64,000 bases of DNA, taken from positions 21,286 to 85,285 of the IMG/VR virus record IMGVR_UViG_3300030117_007605. One strand, 5' to 3'. This document shows positions 26,506 to 34,031 of the stretch, piece after piece; within the stretch, counting starts at the first letter, position 1, and each line of letters opens with the position of its first letter. The DNA is from a virus. A model generated the notes under the pieces. It did no database searches. It saw only the letters and a program-made list of their open reading frames with translations, and was not told the DNA's origin. A program made the position numbers and the translations under genes.

Positions 26506-27426
26506 GTGAAAATTTACATTAAGAAACAAAGAAACTATGGTGCATGGCACTGGATTTATAATGGTTATCAGGCAGCTTGGGAAAAAAAGGGTTATGAAGT
26601 TGTAAGATATGACAATTTAGACGAAATAGATACTTCGGAAGATTATGATCTAATGGTTTATGATATTGAGATCCATGACAACAATCATTTGCAAGTATTG
26701 AAATCTGCCAACCGTGCCTATATGTTTGTAAGCCCCAATCAATTTACCCTTCCATGGGGAGGACACCCAAATTGGTTAACCCCTCTTAGCGATGAAGTCA
26801 TTAAAAAAGTAAATTCAATGGACAATGTTCATCTTTGGGCGTTTATACATGCGGATAGGTATGCTGATAGTTATTTTTACAAGTGGAAGAAAATTAACAG
26901 AGTTTCAACAGCATTTGATGATTTGAATTATTTAAAAGAAGATTTATATGATGAGAAATACAACTACGATATTTGTTTCGTCGGAAGTTGGGCAAACAAT
27001 GGATTGAACGAGAAGAAGAAAATCATGATAGACCATTTTTTAAAATTTAAAAAAATGGATATTAGATGTGGAATTTTTGTACATCAAGGAATCAACAATC
27101 TATCAATTGAGACCGAAGCTAAGATATTATATAATACAAAAATACCAATTAATTTACATGATAATTATCAAAGAATCCTTGGGCTGGAGCACAATGAAAG
27201 AACTTATAAAAGTTTGGGGGTCAATGGATTTATTGTGAGTGACGAGACTAAAATAATGAAAGAAGATTTTGGTCACGTTCCAATGGCAAAAACATCCGAT
27301 GATATGGTCAAGCTAATTGAAAAATATCTCAATGAGGACTTGTCAGAAATAAAAGAACAGAACAGAAGTATGATTCTTGGGAACCACACCTACAAGAATA
27401 GGGTAGAACAGCTTTTAAAACTTTAA
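26506..27426 (+). CDS. CgeB-like GT-B glycosyltransferase
   Basis: 306 residues, GTG start directly after the previous stop. 'YDICFVGSWANNGLNEKKKIM' and 'ILYNTKIPINLHDNYQRI', then 'ERTYKSLGVNGFIVSDET', match the glycosyltransferase group found in CgeB (spore maturation) proteins. The N-terminus is divergent. It is cytoplasmic by sequence. Donor and acceptor are unknown. It sits between the radical SAM protein and an aminotransferase. Confidence 0.75.
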   Translation: MKIYIKKQRNYGAWHWIYNGYQAAWEKKGYEVVRYDNLDEIDTSEDYDLMVYDIEIHDNNHLQVLKSANRAYMFVSPNQFTLPWGGHPNWLTPLSDEVIKKVNSMDNVHLWAFIHADRYADSYFYKWKKINRVSTAFDDLNYLKEDLYDEKYNYDICFVGSWANNGLNEKKKIMIDHFLKFKKMDIRCGIFVHQGINNLSIETEAKILYNTKIPINLHDNYQRILGLEHNERTYKSLGVNGFIVSDETKIMKEDFGHVPMAKTSDDMVKLIEKYLNEDLSEIKEQNRSMILGNHTYKNRVEQLLKL

Positions 27427-27436
27427 TTGAAACACT

Positions 27437-28780
27437 ATGTATAAATTTAAATTAACACCGCAGAAGACGGTTAGGAAGGAAACAGAACATGTAAAAATAT
27501 GCACTGATATCCCTTCTCCACAAACTATAGAGATAATAAAAGAAGGCTTCAAAAATGAACCGACGTCAATGAACAATCAGCTTCCAATCGTTTGGGATCG
27601 TGCCATAGACTATCAAGTGTTTGACAAATCTGGTAATTGTTGGATTGACTTTACATCAACAATTTTTGTTGCAAACGTAGGACATTCAAATCCAGAAGTT
27701 TGTGAGGCGATTAAGAAAACAGTAGATAGCCAACTTCTAAATTCTTATTATTATCCAACAAAAATTAGACAAGAGTTCGTAAGAGAGTTACTTAAACAAT
27801 GTTCCCCAAATTTAAACAAGGCTTTTTTGTTGACAACTGGATCAGAATCGACAGAGGCAGCAATAAAAATTTCAAAAAAGTATGGTAGGAAGAAGGGCAA
27901 GAAATATATAATTTCATACAATCAGTCTTTCCATGGAAAAACTATGGGTGCCCAAATGTTAGGTGGAAAGCCGCTTTCAAAAGAGTGGATAGACTTTCAA
28001 CATCCCCATATTATAAATGTAAAATTCCCATACCCCTGGGAAAAAATTACTTTTGAAGACACCCTGGAAGAATTGAGAGAACTCAATATCCCGCTAGAGG
28101 AGATTTGTGCCTTTATTACTGAGTCATATCTAGGATGGTGCTCCTGCTTACTGCCAAAAAAGTATGTTCAGGATATGCGAGCATGGTGTGATCAAAATGA
28201 GGCACTTTTAGTATTTGATGAGGTCCAATCAGGGTTCGGAAGAACCGGCAAATTTTTTGCTTTTGAACATTACGACGTAGAGGCAGATATTATTTGTTGT
28301 GGAAAAGGAATATCATCTAGTTTACCCCTCTCTGCCGTTCTTACATCCGATAAAATTATTGAGCCAGAACAAAGTTATAATAGTACCCACGGGTCGAACC
28401 CGGTGTGCTGTGCTGCATCATTAGCATCTTTAAAATATATCATTAATAACAACCTTGTCGATGAAGCAGCTAGAAAAGGTCGAATAATTGAAAAAATGTT
28501 ATTGGCATGGAAACAGGAACGTCCAGACTTGATTGAGAGGATTGTATGTTCTGGGATGGCAGCAAGTATATTTATAACTTCTAAATCAAAAAATAATACA
28601 GTATTTTTGGACAAGGTTATAGAAGAAGCAATGCGGAGAGGTTTACTATGTATTCGATCTCCAATTGGAACAATAAAGTTGGGTCCTCCATTAACAATTC
28701 CAGATTCGGCTCTTGTCGAGGGTCTTGAAATACTGAAGAACTCCGTATATGAATGTGAAAAAAAAGAAGGAATACGATAG
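27437..28780 (+). CDS. Class III PLP-dependent aminotransferase
   Basis: 447 residues. Fold type I motifs: 'GNCWIDFTSTIFVANVGHSNPEV', 'TTGSESTEAAIKISKKYG', 'FHGKTMGAQML', 'LLVFDEVQSGFGRTGKFFAFEH' and the PLP lysine Lys290 in 'ICCGKGISSSLPLSAVL'. These fit the omega-amino acid/glutamate-1-semialdehyde family. Unlike DegT enzymes it is not usually a nucleotide-sugar aminotransferase, so its substrate in this cluster is unclear; it may make an amino component attached to the glycan. No ribosome site is obvious before ATG 27437. Confidence 0.88.
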   Translation: MYKFKLTPQKTVRKETEHVKICTDIPSPQTIEIIKEGFKNEPTSMNNQLPIVWDRAIDYQVFDKSGNCWIDFTSTIFVANVGHSNPEVCEAIKKTVDSQLLNSYYYPTKIRQEFVRELLKQCSPNLNKAFLLTTGSESTEAAIKISKKYGRKKGKKYIISYNQSFHGKTMGAQMLGGKPLSKEWIDFQHPHIINVKFPYPWEKITFEDTLEELRELNIPLEEICAFITESYLGWCSCLLPKKYVQDMRAWCDQNEALLVFDEVQSGFGRTGKFFAFEHYDVEADIICCGKGISSSLPLSAVLTSDKIIEPEQSYNSTHGSNPVCCAASLASLKYIINNNLVDEAARKGRIIEKMLLAWKQERPDLIERIVCSGMAASIFITSKSKNNTVFLDKVIEEAMRRGLLCIRSPIGTIKLGPPLTIPDSALVEGLEILKNSVYECEKKEGIR

Positions 28781-28819
28781 GCTGTTAGGCTTAAGAAACA
28801 ATCGGAAGTGTGTTAATAT

Positions 28820-28825
28820 TATAAT
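28820..28825 (+). promoter_or_regulatory. Possible -10 element in a 51-base gap
   Basis: TATAAT occurs in the only gap above 20 bases inside the glycan cluster (28781-28831), just before the RmlC-like gene. No convincing -35 is seen, and a start 7 bases downstream would make the transcript almost leaderless. A perfect hexamer in AT-rich DNA can be chance. Confidence 0.25.
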
Positions 28826-28831
28826 CAAGGG

Positions 28832-29323
28832 ATGAAGTTTAAAGAAGTTAAGGTACATAGACCTAGTATTTTTAGGGATTACAGAGGCGATTATTGGACC
28901 CTGTGGCGAGCAGGGCACGATGAAGGATCAAGCTTAGACTTTAATCACGACAAGGTTTCAACCTCTAGAAAAAATGTTTTAAGAGGCATTCATGGAGATT
29001 CAAAGGCTCACAAGCTATTGACCTGCTTATCAGGCGAGGTGTATTGCGTAGTAGTCGATAACAGACAAGACTCACCAACTTATTTAGAGTGGGATTGGAT
29101 AATACTGGATGATAAAAGCAGAGACCGCATTCTATTACCCCCAGGTTTTGGTAATGGATATTTGATTCTTAGTGATAGCGCGGTTATGCATTATAAATGG
29201 GCATATGATGGTGAATACCCCGATGTCGATCAACAATTTTCTTTAAAATGGAATGATCCTAGGCTTAACATTAATTGGGCTATTAACAACCCTATCTTAT
29301 CTAAGAGAGACGGTGCAACATGA
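28832..29323 (+). CDS. rmlC: dTDP-4-dehydrorhamnose 3,5-epimerase-like protein
   Basis: 163 residues. RmlC cupin motifs: 'FRDYRGDYWTLW', 'KNVLRGIHGDSKAHKL' (with the catalytic His), 'GEVYCVVVDNRQDSPTYLEW', 'ILLPPGFGNGYLILSD' and 'VMHYKWAYDGEYPDVDQ', then 'ILSKRD'. Length is slightly below RmlC (about 180). Reaction: epimerisation of an NDP-4-keto-6-deoxyhexose at C3 and/or C5. Works on the product of RmlB-like or Gmd enzymes in this cluster; related phage and bacterial homologues act on several nucleotide sugars. Confidence 0.87.
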   Translation: MKFKEVKVHRPSIFRDYRGDYWTLWRAGHDEGSSLDFNHDKVSTSRKNVLRGIHGDSKAHKLLTCLSGEVYCVVVDNRQDSPTYLEWDWIILDDKSRDRILLPPGFGNGYLILSDSAVMHYKWAYDGEYPDVDQQFSLKWNDPRLNINWAINNPILSKRDGAT

Positions 29324-30315
29324 AAACAGCAATGATAAGTGGTGTAACTGGTCAAGATGGTTCTTATCTAGCGGAACTTCTTCTTCGCAAAGGGTATTTT
29401 GTAATAGGTCTTAAGAGAAGAACATCTCTGATATGTACAGACAGGGTTGATAAAATTTTAAATTCTAATAAAAATTTCAAAATGGAATACTGGGATTTAA
29501 ATGATGCGTCAGCAACCTATCGATTACTTTTAAAATATAAACCTGATGAATTCTATAATTTGGCGGCACAATCCCATGTAAGAGTGTCTTTTGAAGTCCC
29601 AGAAGATACTGTTCTTGGAATTGCTAACGGAACTCTTCGCATTTTAGAGGCTATAAGAAACGTAAAACCAGATTGTCGTTTTTATCAAGCTAGTTCGTCA
29701 GAAATGTTTGGTGACAATCCAAATATACCAGAAATGGGATATACTGAAGAATCTCGCCTCATGCCTGCGTCACCATACGCCTGTGCAAAGGTTTTCGCTC
29801 ATAATTTAATACGCAATTATCGTGTGTCTTATGGTCTTCATGCCTCAAGCGGTATTTTATTCAATCACGAATCCCCACGCCGTGGAGAAACCTTTGTAAC
29901 AAGAAAAATTACATTAGCGGCAGCCAATATTAGATTAGGTCATCAAGATCACGTTGAGCTAGGCAACCTTTCAGCGAAGAGGGATTGGGGTCATGCTAAA
30001 GACTATGTAAGGGCTATGTGGCTTATGCTTCAACAGGACAAACCAGATGATTATATAATTGCTACGGGAGAAACATATTCGGTTGAAGAATTTCTAAAAG
30101 AGGTCTGGTCGATCGCAGAATTGGGGAACGTGACAGCACATTTAAAGATAAATCAAAAATATTTTAGACCCCATGAGGTCCCTTATCTACTTGGCAATGC
30201 CAGTAAGGCTAAAGAGATACTTGGATGGACTCCAAAATATAATTTAAAACTTTTAGCACAAGACATGTATTTGAGCGATTTCAATCGCACAGTTTCAGAA
30301 AAAGGATGGAAATAA
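29320..30315 (+). CDS. gmd: GDP-mannose 4,6-dehydratase
   Basis: 331 residues, overlapping the RmlC stop. Motifs: cofactor loop 'ISGVTGQDGSYLAELLL', 'LKRRTS', 'YNLAAQSHVRVSFEVP', 'YQASSSEMFGDNP', 'SPYACAKVFAHNL', 'NHESPRRGETFVTRKI' and 'LGNLSAKRDWGHAKDYV'. These are diagnostic for Gmd. Reaction: GDP-D-mannose to GDP-4-keto-6-deoxymannose. It could feed the SDR at 18.7 kb or the RfbH-type dehydrase. GDP-mannose itself must come from the host, perhaps helped by the cupin just downstream. Confidence 0.95.
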   Translation: MKTAMISGVTGQDGSYLAELLLRKGYFVIGLKRRTSLICTDRVDKILNSNKNFKMEYWDLNDASATYRLLLKYKPDEFYNLAAQSHVRVSFEVPEDTVLGIANGTLRILEAIRNVKPDCRFYQASSSEMFGDNPNIPEMGYTEESRLMPASPYACAKVFAHNLIRNYRVSYGLHASSGILFNHESPRRGETFVTRKITLAAANIRLGHQDHVELGNLSAKRDWGHAKDYVRAMWLMLQQDKPDDYIIATGETYSVEEFLKEVWSIAELGNVTAHLKINQKYFRPHEVPYLLGNASKAKEILGWTPKYNLKLLAQDMYLSDFNRTVSEKGWK

Positions 30316-30316
30316 A

Positions 30317-30508
30317 ATGAAATTAGCAGATCAAGCATTAGGAGCAGTTATGATGGCTCTACAAAAATCATTACTAGAACAAACGGACATTGTACCAGTC
30401 TTGAAAGAATTCAACTTTGTTGTAAGTGGAGATTCACAAGATGAATTAGTAGTTACAAATCCACCAACATTTAAATTAGACGAGTTTGACGATGCCGAAA
30501 ATAGTTGA
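30317..30508 (+). CDS. Unknown small conserved-looking phage protein
   Basis: 63 residues, ATG one base after the previous stop with GGA upstream. It has a helical N-terminus (DQALGAVMMALQKSLLEQ) and an acidic C-terminus. I do not recognise a function. It separates Gmd from the mannose-isomerase-like cupin and its end overlaps that gene's start. Confidence 0.6.
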   Translation: MKLADQALGAVMMALQKSLLEQTDIVPVLKEFNFVVSGDSQDELVVTNPPTFKLDEFDDAENS

Positions 30509-30854
30509 AAAGCCTTGGGGGCATGAAGAAATAATCGTACATGCTGATAAGTATGTAATGAAAAAACTTTTTATAAAGGCGGGTCAGCGTTTATCGAGGC
30601 AGTTCCATGTTAAAAAGGACGAGACAATATATGTAGCTAATGGGTTGCTTCTGTTGGATCTATCAACAGATGATCACGAAAGCAACATTATACGACTTGG
30701 GGAAGGAGAATCTTGGAGGATTGTTCCAAAGACAATCCATAGATTCACAGCGCCAGATGAGCAAGATGTGACACTGTTTGAGGTGTCAACTCCCGAGTTG
30801 GACGATGTAGTTCGACTTTCAGACGACTATGGACGTGTCGATGCCAAAGTATAG
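30492..30854 (+). CDS. Stand-alone cupin of mannose-6-phosphate isomerase type II family
   Basis: 120 residues from ATG 30492 (TTG 30486 possible). Motifs: 'KPWGHEEII', 'KAGQRLSRQFHVKKDETIYV', 'LGEGESWRIVPKTIHRF' and 'FEVSTPELDDVVRLSDDYGR', which match the C-terminal isomerase cupin of bifunctional mannose-1-phosphate guanylyltransferase proteins. The guanylyltransferase domain is absent. It may convert fructose-6-P and mannose-6-P to feed GDP-mannose for the adjacent Gmd, or act on another sugar. Confidence 0.8.
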   Translation: MPKIVEKPWGHEEIIVHADKYVMKKLFIKAGQRLSRQFHVKKDETIYVANGLLLLDLSTDDHESNIIRLGEGESWRIVPKTIHRFTAPDEQDVTLFEVSTPELDDVVRLSDDYGRVDAKV

Positions 30855-31104
30855 ATATGGATGTAGTGAATGTGAGAGAGAATGGTGGCAATGGGGAGCT
30901 ATAGCCGATAAAATGGATAGTTGTCCTCATTGCGACGTTGGGATCCCAGAAAAGCTTCCTGTCACCTTTGCCTATATGAGCAGTGCCGATAGCAAAGAAA
31001 AAACTGCCAAAGAAAATGTGGTAGATCATATTGAAGAAAATCGACAGATCCTTAAAAAGATGAGAGAGACTTCAAAAGAAAAGGATGTATTTAATGATGA
31101 TTGA
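30841..31104 (+). CDS. Zinc-ribbon protein, FmdB-like
   Basis: 87 residues from ATG 30841, overlapping the cupin gene by 14 bases. CSEC near the N-terminus and CPHC about 20 residues later form a CxxC...CxxC zinc ribbon as in FmdB-type small proteins. The C-terminal 35 residues are charged and helical. Possible nucleic-acid or protein adapter; role unknown. It marks the end of the sugar cluster. Confidence 0.7.
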   Translation: MPKYRYGCSECEREWWQWGAIADKMDSCPHCDVGIPEKLPVTFAYMSSADSKEKTAKENVVDHIEENRQILKKMRETSKEKDVFNDD

Positions 31105-31369
31105 GAGTATAGCATTAATCGGAACAATAATTTTTATAGGTTTATTTTTTGTTTCAGTATGGTTTAATTTGTTTTTAATCAGGAAATTACTCTATTTTAA
31201 TGAAAACTTTGATGAAGTTAATTTATCAATTGATAGTTTTTCAAAGCATCTAGAAGATTTATATGAATTGCCAGCGTTTTATGGCGATGATAACTTAGAA
31301 AAGCTATTGCAGCATTCAAGAGAGTTAAACAGAGATTTAGGGGAATTTAAAAACAAGTATTCACAATGA
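31094..31369 (+). CDS. Small single-pass membrane protein
   Basis: 91 residues from ATG 31094 with AAGGA eight bases upstream; ATG 31085 and 31097 are alternatives. Residues about 4-30 are a strong transmembrane helix ('IALIGTIIFIGLFFVSVWF'), followed by a soluble helical, acidic C-terminal part. Function is unknown. It lies directly upstream of the late sigma factor gene and overlaps it by 4 bases. Confidence 0.65.
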   Translation: MMIESIALIGTIIFIGLFFVSVWFNLFLIRKLLYFNENFDEVNLSIDSFSKHLEDLYELPAFYGDDNLEKLLQHSRELNRDLGEFKNKYSQ

Positions 31370-32055
31370 GAAAAAGAAAGAAAAGAACAAAAAACATGTA
31401 TTTTACAAAAATACATGAAGAAGCAATAATAGAATATGCGAAATCAGATGATAATGTAGTAAAGACAAAATTATATTCTTCACTAATCCAGCCAGCTTTT
31501 AGTGAACTCGTTGATAAAATTGTTTATACATATAAATTTAACAATCTGCCAAATATTGATTACTTAAAAGATGATTGTAAAGTTTGGTTGACGACCATTT
31601 TAAATAAATACGATCCAAATAGAGGATCAAAGGCGTTTTCATATTTCAGTGTTATCACAAAAAACTGGTTCATTCACAAGGTGAAAAAGAACTCGCAAGC
31701 GGCAAGAAGAGAAATCAATATTGATGATGCTGTCAAAACATCACAAAATCAGTTTATCATGACGAACAACCCATATGAGCGTGACCGTGAAAAACGTGAA
31801 TTTTGGGAGGCTTTAATGACTTTTGTCAAACAATTAGAGAATGACAATACCGTAATAAAGAATGATAATGATCGGAAGGTGATTTCTTCTGTAGAATACA
31901 TGTTAGAAAATATGGAAAAATTGGAAATCTTAAATAAAAAGGCGATTTATCTTTACTTAAGAGAGATGACTGGTATGACAACAAAACAGTTGGCTCCAAC
32001 ACTTAGAAAAATTAAGGTTGAGTATAAATATTTCATAAAGCAATGGAATAAATAA
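31366..32055 (+). CDS. 55: T4 gp55-like late sigma factor
   Basis: 229 residues. 'LTTILNKYDPNRGSKAFSYFSVITKNWFIHKVKK' (read as adjoining short motifs NKYDPNRG, SKAFSYFSV and KNWFIHKVKK) is the sigma region 2-like core of T4 gp55 homologues, and 'YLYLREMTGMTTKQLAPTL' is the C-terminal helix-turn-helix-like part. Gp55 directs host RNA polymerase to late promoters together with the sliding clamp and gp33. It sits immediately upstream of the virion gene block, which is the expected target set. Confidence 0.85.
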   Translation: MRKRKKRTKNMYFTKIHEEAIIEYAKSDDNVVKTKLYSSLIQPAFSELVDKIVYTYKFNNLPNIDYLKDDCKVWLTTILNKYDPNRGSKAFSYFSVITKNWFIHKVKKNSQAARREINIDDAVKTSQNQFIMTNNPYERDREKREFWEALMTFVKQLENDNTVIKNDNDRKVISSVEYMLENMEKLEILNKKAIYLYLREMTGMTTKQLAPTLRKIKVEYKYFIKQWNK

Positions 32056-32068
32056 TTTTAGCCACTGG

Positions 32069-32080
32069 TCTAATTATCTA
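32069..32080 (+). promoter_or_regulatory. Repeated 12-mer TCTAATTATCTA, copy 1 (candidate late promoter element)
   Basis: This exact 12-mer lies in the 39-base gap after the sigma factor gene, 14 bases before ATG 32095. The same 12-mer recurs in the gap at 48550. It is AT-rich and in the position expected for a -10-only late promoter, but differs from the T4 consensus TATAAATA. Confidence 0.35.
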
Positions 32081-32094
32081 AGAGGCGGTACCCA

Positions 32095-32406
32095 ATGGAC
32101 AAAAAAAAATTAATTGAAGAAGCTCTTGATAACATTAGAACAGATAGAACTACAACAGAGAGTCTATTAATCGACCTACAGCAAGAAATTCAACAAAATC
32201 AAGTTGAAAATGTAAGGGCTGGCTTGGTCGCTGCCAAATATGTTGAAACTCTACAGAGATCAAATGAACAACTAGTAAAAGTGCTGCATCTTATCCAAAA
32301 AGCTGAACAACAAAACGGCAGTGTTGAATTGTCGGACAATGAAAAAGATAACCTTTTTGAATTAATTCAAGACAATATGAATGAAAGGGCAGTAGGAGAA
32401 GATTAG
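32095..32406 (+). CDS. Unknown helical protein
   Basis: 103 residues; AGAGGCGG lies upstream of the ATG. It is almost entirely helical, glutamine- and acid-rich, with 'AAKYVETLQRSNEQLVKVLHLI' in the middle. Its size and place beside gp55 invite comparison with the late co-activator gp33, but no specific gp33 motif is visible, so this is only a possibility. Its stop overlaps the next start by one base (TAGTG). Confidence 0.6.
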   Translation: MDKKKLIEEALDNIRTDRTTTESLLIDLQQEIQQNQVENVRAGLVAAKYVETLQRSNEQLVKVLHLIQKAEQQNGSVELSDNEKDNLFELIQDNMNERAVGED

Positions 32407-32954
32407 TGTTAGGTGAGTTTTCATTAAACAATAAAATAGCTGAATCAGTTGTAAGAAATGGCACCAAGGTTAGTATTCGTGGTGCCACAGCATTATATTT
32501 GAACCAAGAGTTCATGAAAATAACTAATGTAGATGAACTCCCATTTCCGAACTTTGGAACTGTTAGAAAGGCTGAAACAATAGCAAAAGGCGATGGCAAT
32601 ACCTCATATATAAAATATGGCTTACCAGATGATTTGGCAAGAAAGGGCGGGTTTACTTTGCTTTATTTAGAAATCGAAGGGGTTTCTAAACAATATGAAG
32701 ACTATGTTAATAAAAAGGTCAGCCCTCAAATATTTCACTCAAGATTGGTTGTGGTGTATGTTAGAGATCAAGAATATTCAAGACTTCCCAGAAATGCGGA
32801 AGTAGTCTTTGTTGATTACGAAGACCCCACAGATATAAATACTATTTTTTTTAATGGGTTTGTAAATAACTCTGTGACTTTGAACCCTAACACAAGTGCG
32901 TATAAAAAGAGAAAACAAAAAGGTGCTAGAAATAATTTTGCGAGCGGAGAATAA
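32406..32954 (+). CDS. Unknown virion-region protein
   Basis: 182 residues, GTG start overlapping the previous stop. The sequence is mixed alpha/beta with 'LVVVYVRDQEYSRLPRNAEVVFVDYEDP' in the C-terminal half (two strands) and a basic tail. It is the first gene of the structural block that leads to gp25 and gp6. A baseplate or tail role is inferred from position only. Confidence 0.6.
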   Translation: MLGEFSLNNKIAESVVRNGTKVSIRGATALYLNQEFMKITNVDELPFPNFGTVRKAETIAKGDGNTSYIKYGLPDDLARKGGFTLLYLEIEGVSKQYEDYVNKKVSPQIFHSRLVVVYVRDQEYSRLPRNAEVVFVDYEDPTDINTIFFNGFVNNSVTLNPNTSAYKKRKQKGARNNFASGE

Positions 32955-32956
32955 CA

Positions 32957-34030
32957 ATGGGTAATAAGGTTGCTAACAGAATTAATGATAATTTAGTCCC
33001 AGAAAGAGCAGATGAGGCGAAAGCTCTATCAACTGCACCTGATCGTGCAGAAAAGAGTTTACAAAAGCCCAATTTTATTAAAAACAAGGCTCTTGGCGGT
33101 GTGATCACTCCTGGGGAGTCTGATTCTGCCCTGGCACAAGTTCAAGATGCCAGGTATGGCACTGTATTAAACGGCGGTGGTTCAGGTGGAGACTTTGCGA
33201 GTAAAATAGTTATTGGCACCGGATTTTTAAATGATGGGAAGCAAGATAACGCCGAGATAGATTTGACGGACCCGAATTTAAGATATTCTGCCGGAATAAC
33301 AATTTATCAGAGAACTGATACGGGTAAAGAAAACACTTATAATAAGGACTTAGATGAAGACATTGATTTCTTTTCTGATTTTGTTATAAACGAAAATGAC
33401 CCAAACGATGAAGAAGCACAAATAATCAAAGACCGTGAAAAACTTAAAAAAGAAAGAATACTAAGGAAAGCTACAACCCCGAATCCGCAAACTAGTGTGT
33501 CAGTTGTTGAGGTTACCGCCGATACAGTACAAATAAAAGCAAGAAACGGTGGTATTGACATTATTGCCGGTTATGACAATAAACTACCCCGATTCGGCGG
33601 TCAGTCCGATGTTAAAAACCTTCAATATGTAGGTGTAAATCTTATTGGTGGTGGGAATCCTGACACTGACATACTGAATGACCCACAAGATGATAGAGGT
33701 CTACAGCCAATACCTAAAGGGGATAATTTGGCAGAAGCTCTCCAACAGATGATGAACAGGATCAACGATCAATCTAAGTTAATAAAAAGTTTAATTACAG
33801 GTCAACAACTTCTTCAAGGAGTTCTTGCTTTACACACCCACGGTGTCGCACCAGGATTTGCGTTTCCTAGTATTGAATTGGCAACAACAACTGCAATTGT
33901 TAAGACCCCTATAGACATTGTTAATTTTTTAAAGACCTTGACCACAGCATACAACAATGCCGCCCAAAAAGTGAACATGTCCGTTGTTTCTGAGGGCTTT
34001 ATCAACAGTAGATGGAATAAAACAAACTAA
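32957..34030 (+). CDS. Probable baseplate-region virion protein
   Basis: 357 residues. The middle is beta-rich with 'VEVTADTVQIKARNGGIDIIAGYD', repeated short strands like those of spike or needle proteins. Near the C-terminus 'QQLLQGVLALHTHGVAPGF' is a His-Thr-His element after a helix. N-terminal residues are charged and probably disordered. The histidines could bind a metal. Position upstream of gp25/gp6 suggests a hub or spike component; not proven. Confidence 0.65.
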   Translation: MGNKVANRINDNLVPERADEAKALSTAPDRAEKSLQKPNFIKNKALGGVITPGESDSALAQVQDARYGTVLNGGGSGGDFASKIVIGTGFLNDGKQDNAEIDLTDPNLRYSAGITIYQRTDTGKENTYNKDLDEDIDFFSDFVINENDPNDEEAQIIKDREKLKKERILRKATTPNPQTSVSVVEVTADTVQIKARNGGIDIIAGYDNKLPRFGGQSDVKNLQYVGVNLIGGGNPDTDILNDPQDDRGLQPIPKGDNLAEALQQMMNRINDQSKLIKSLITGQQLLQGVLALHTHGVAPGFAFPSIELATTTAIVKTPIDIVNFLKTLTTAYNNAAQKVNMSVVSEGFINSRWNKTN

Positions 34031-34031
34031 A

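Noticed and set aside
28820-28825. TATAAT as a definite promoter
   Set aside because: No -35 element and too close to the start codon; kept only as a low-confidence feature.
13520-30854. Sugar cluster as evidence of a bacterial chromosome or contamination
   Set aside because: It is continuous with phage genes on both sides through stop-start overlaps (nuclease at 12738; zinc ribbon and gp55 at 30841-32055), with the same strand and similar AT-rich composition.
32095-32406. gp33 late co-activator assignment
   Set aside because: Size and position fit, but no specific conserved motif could be seen.
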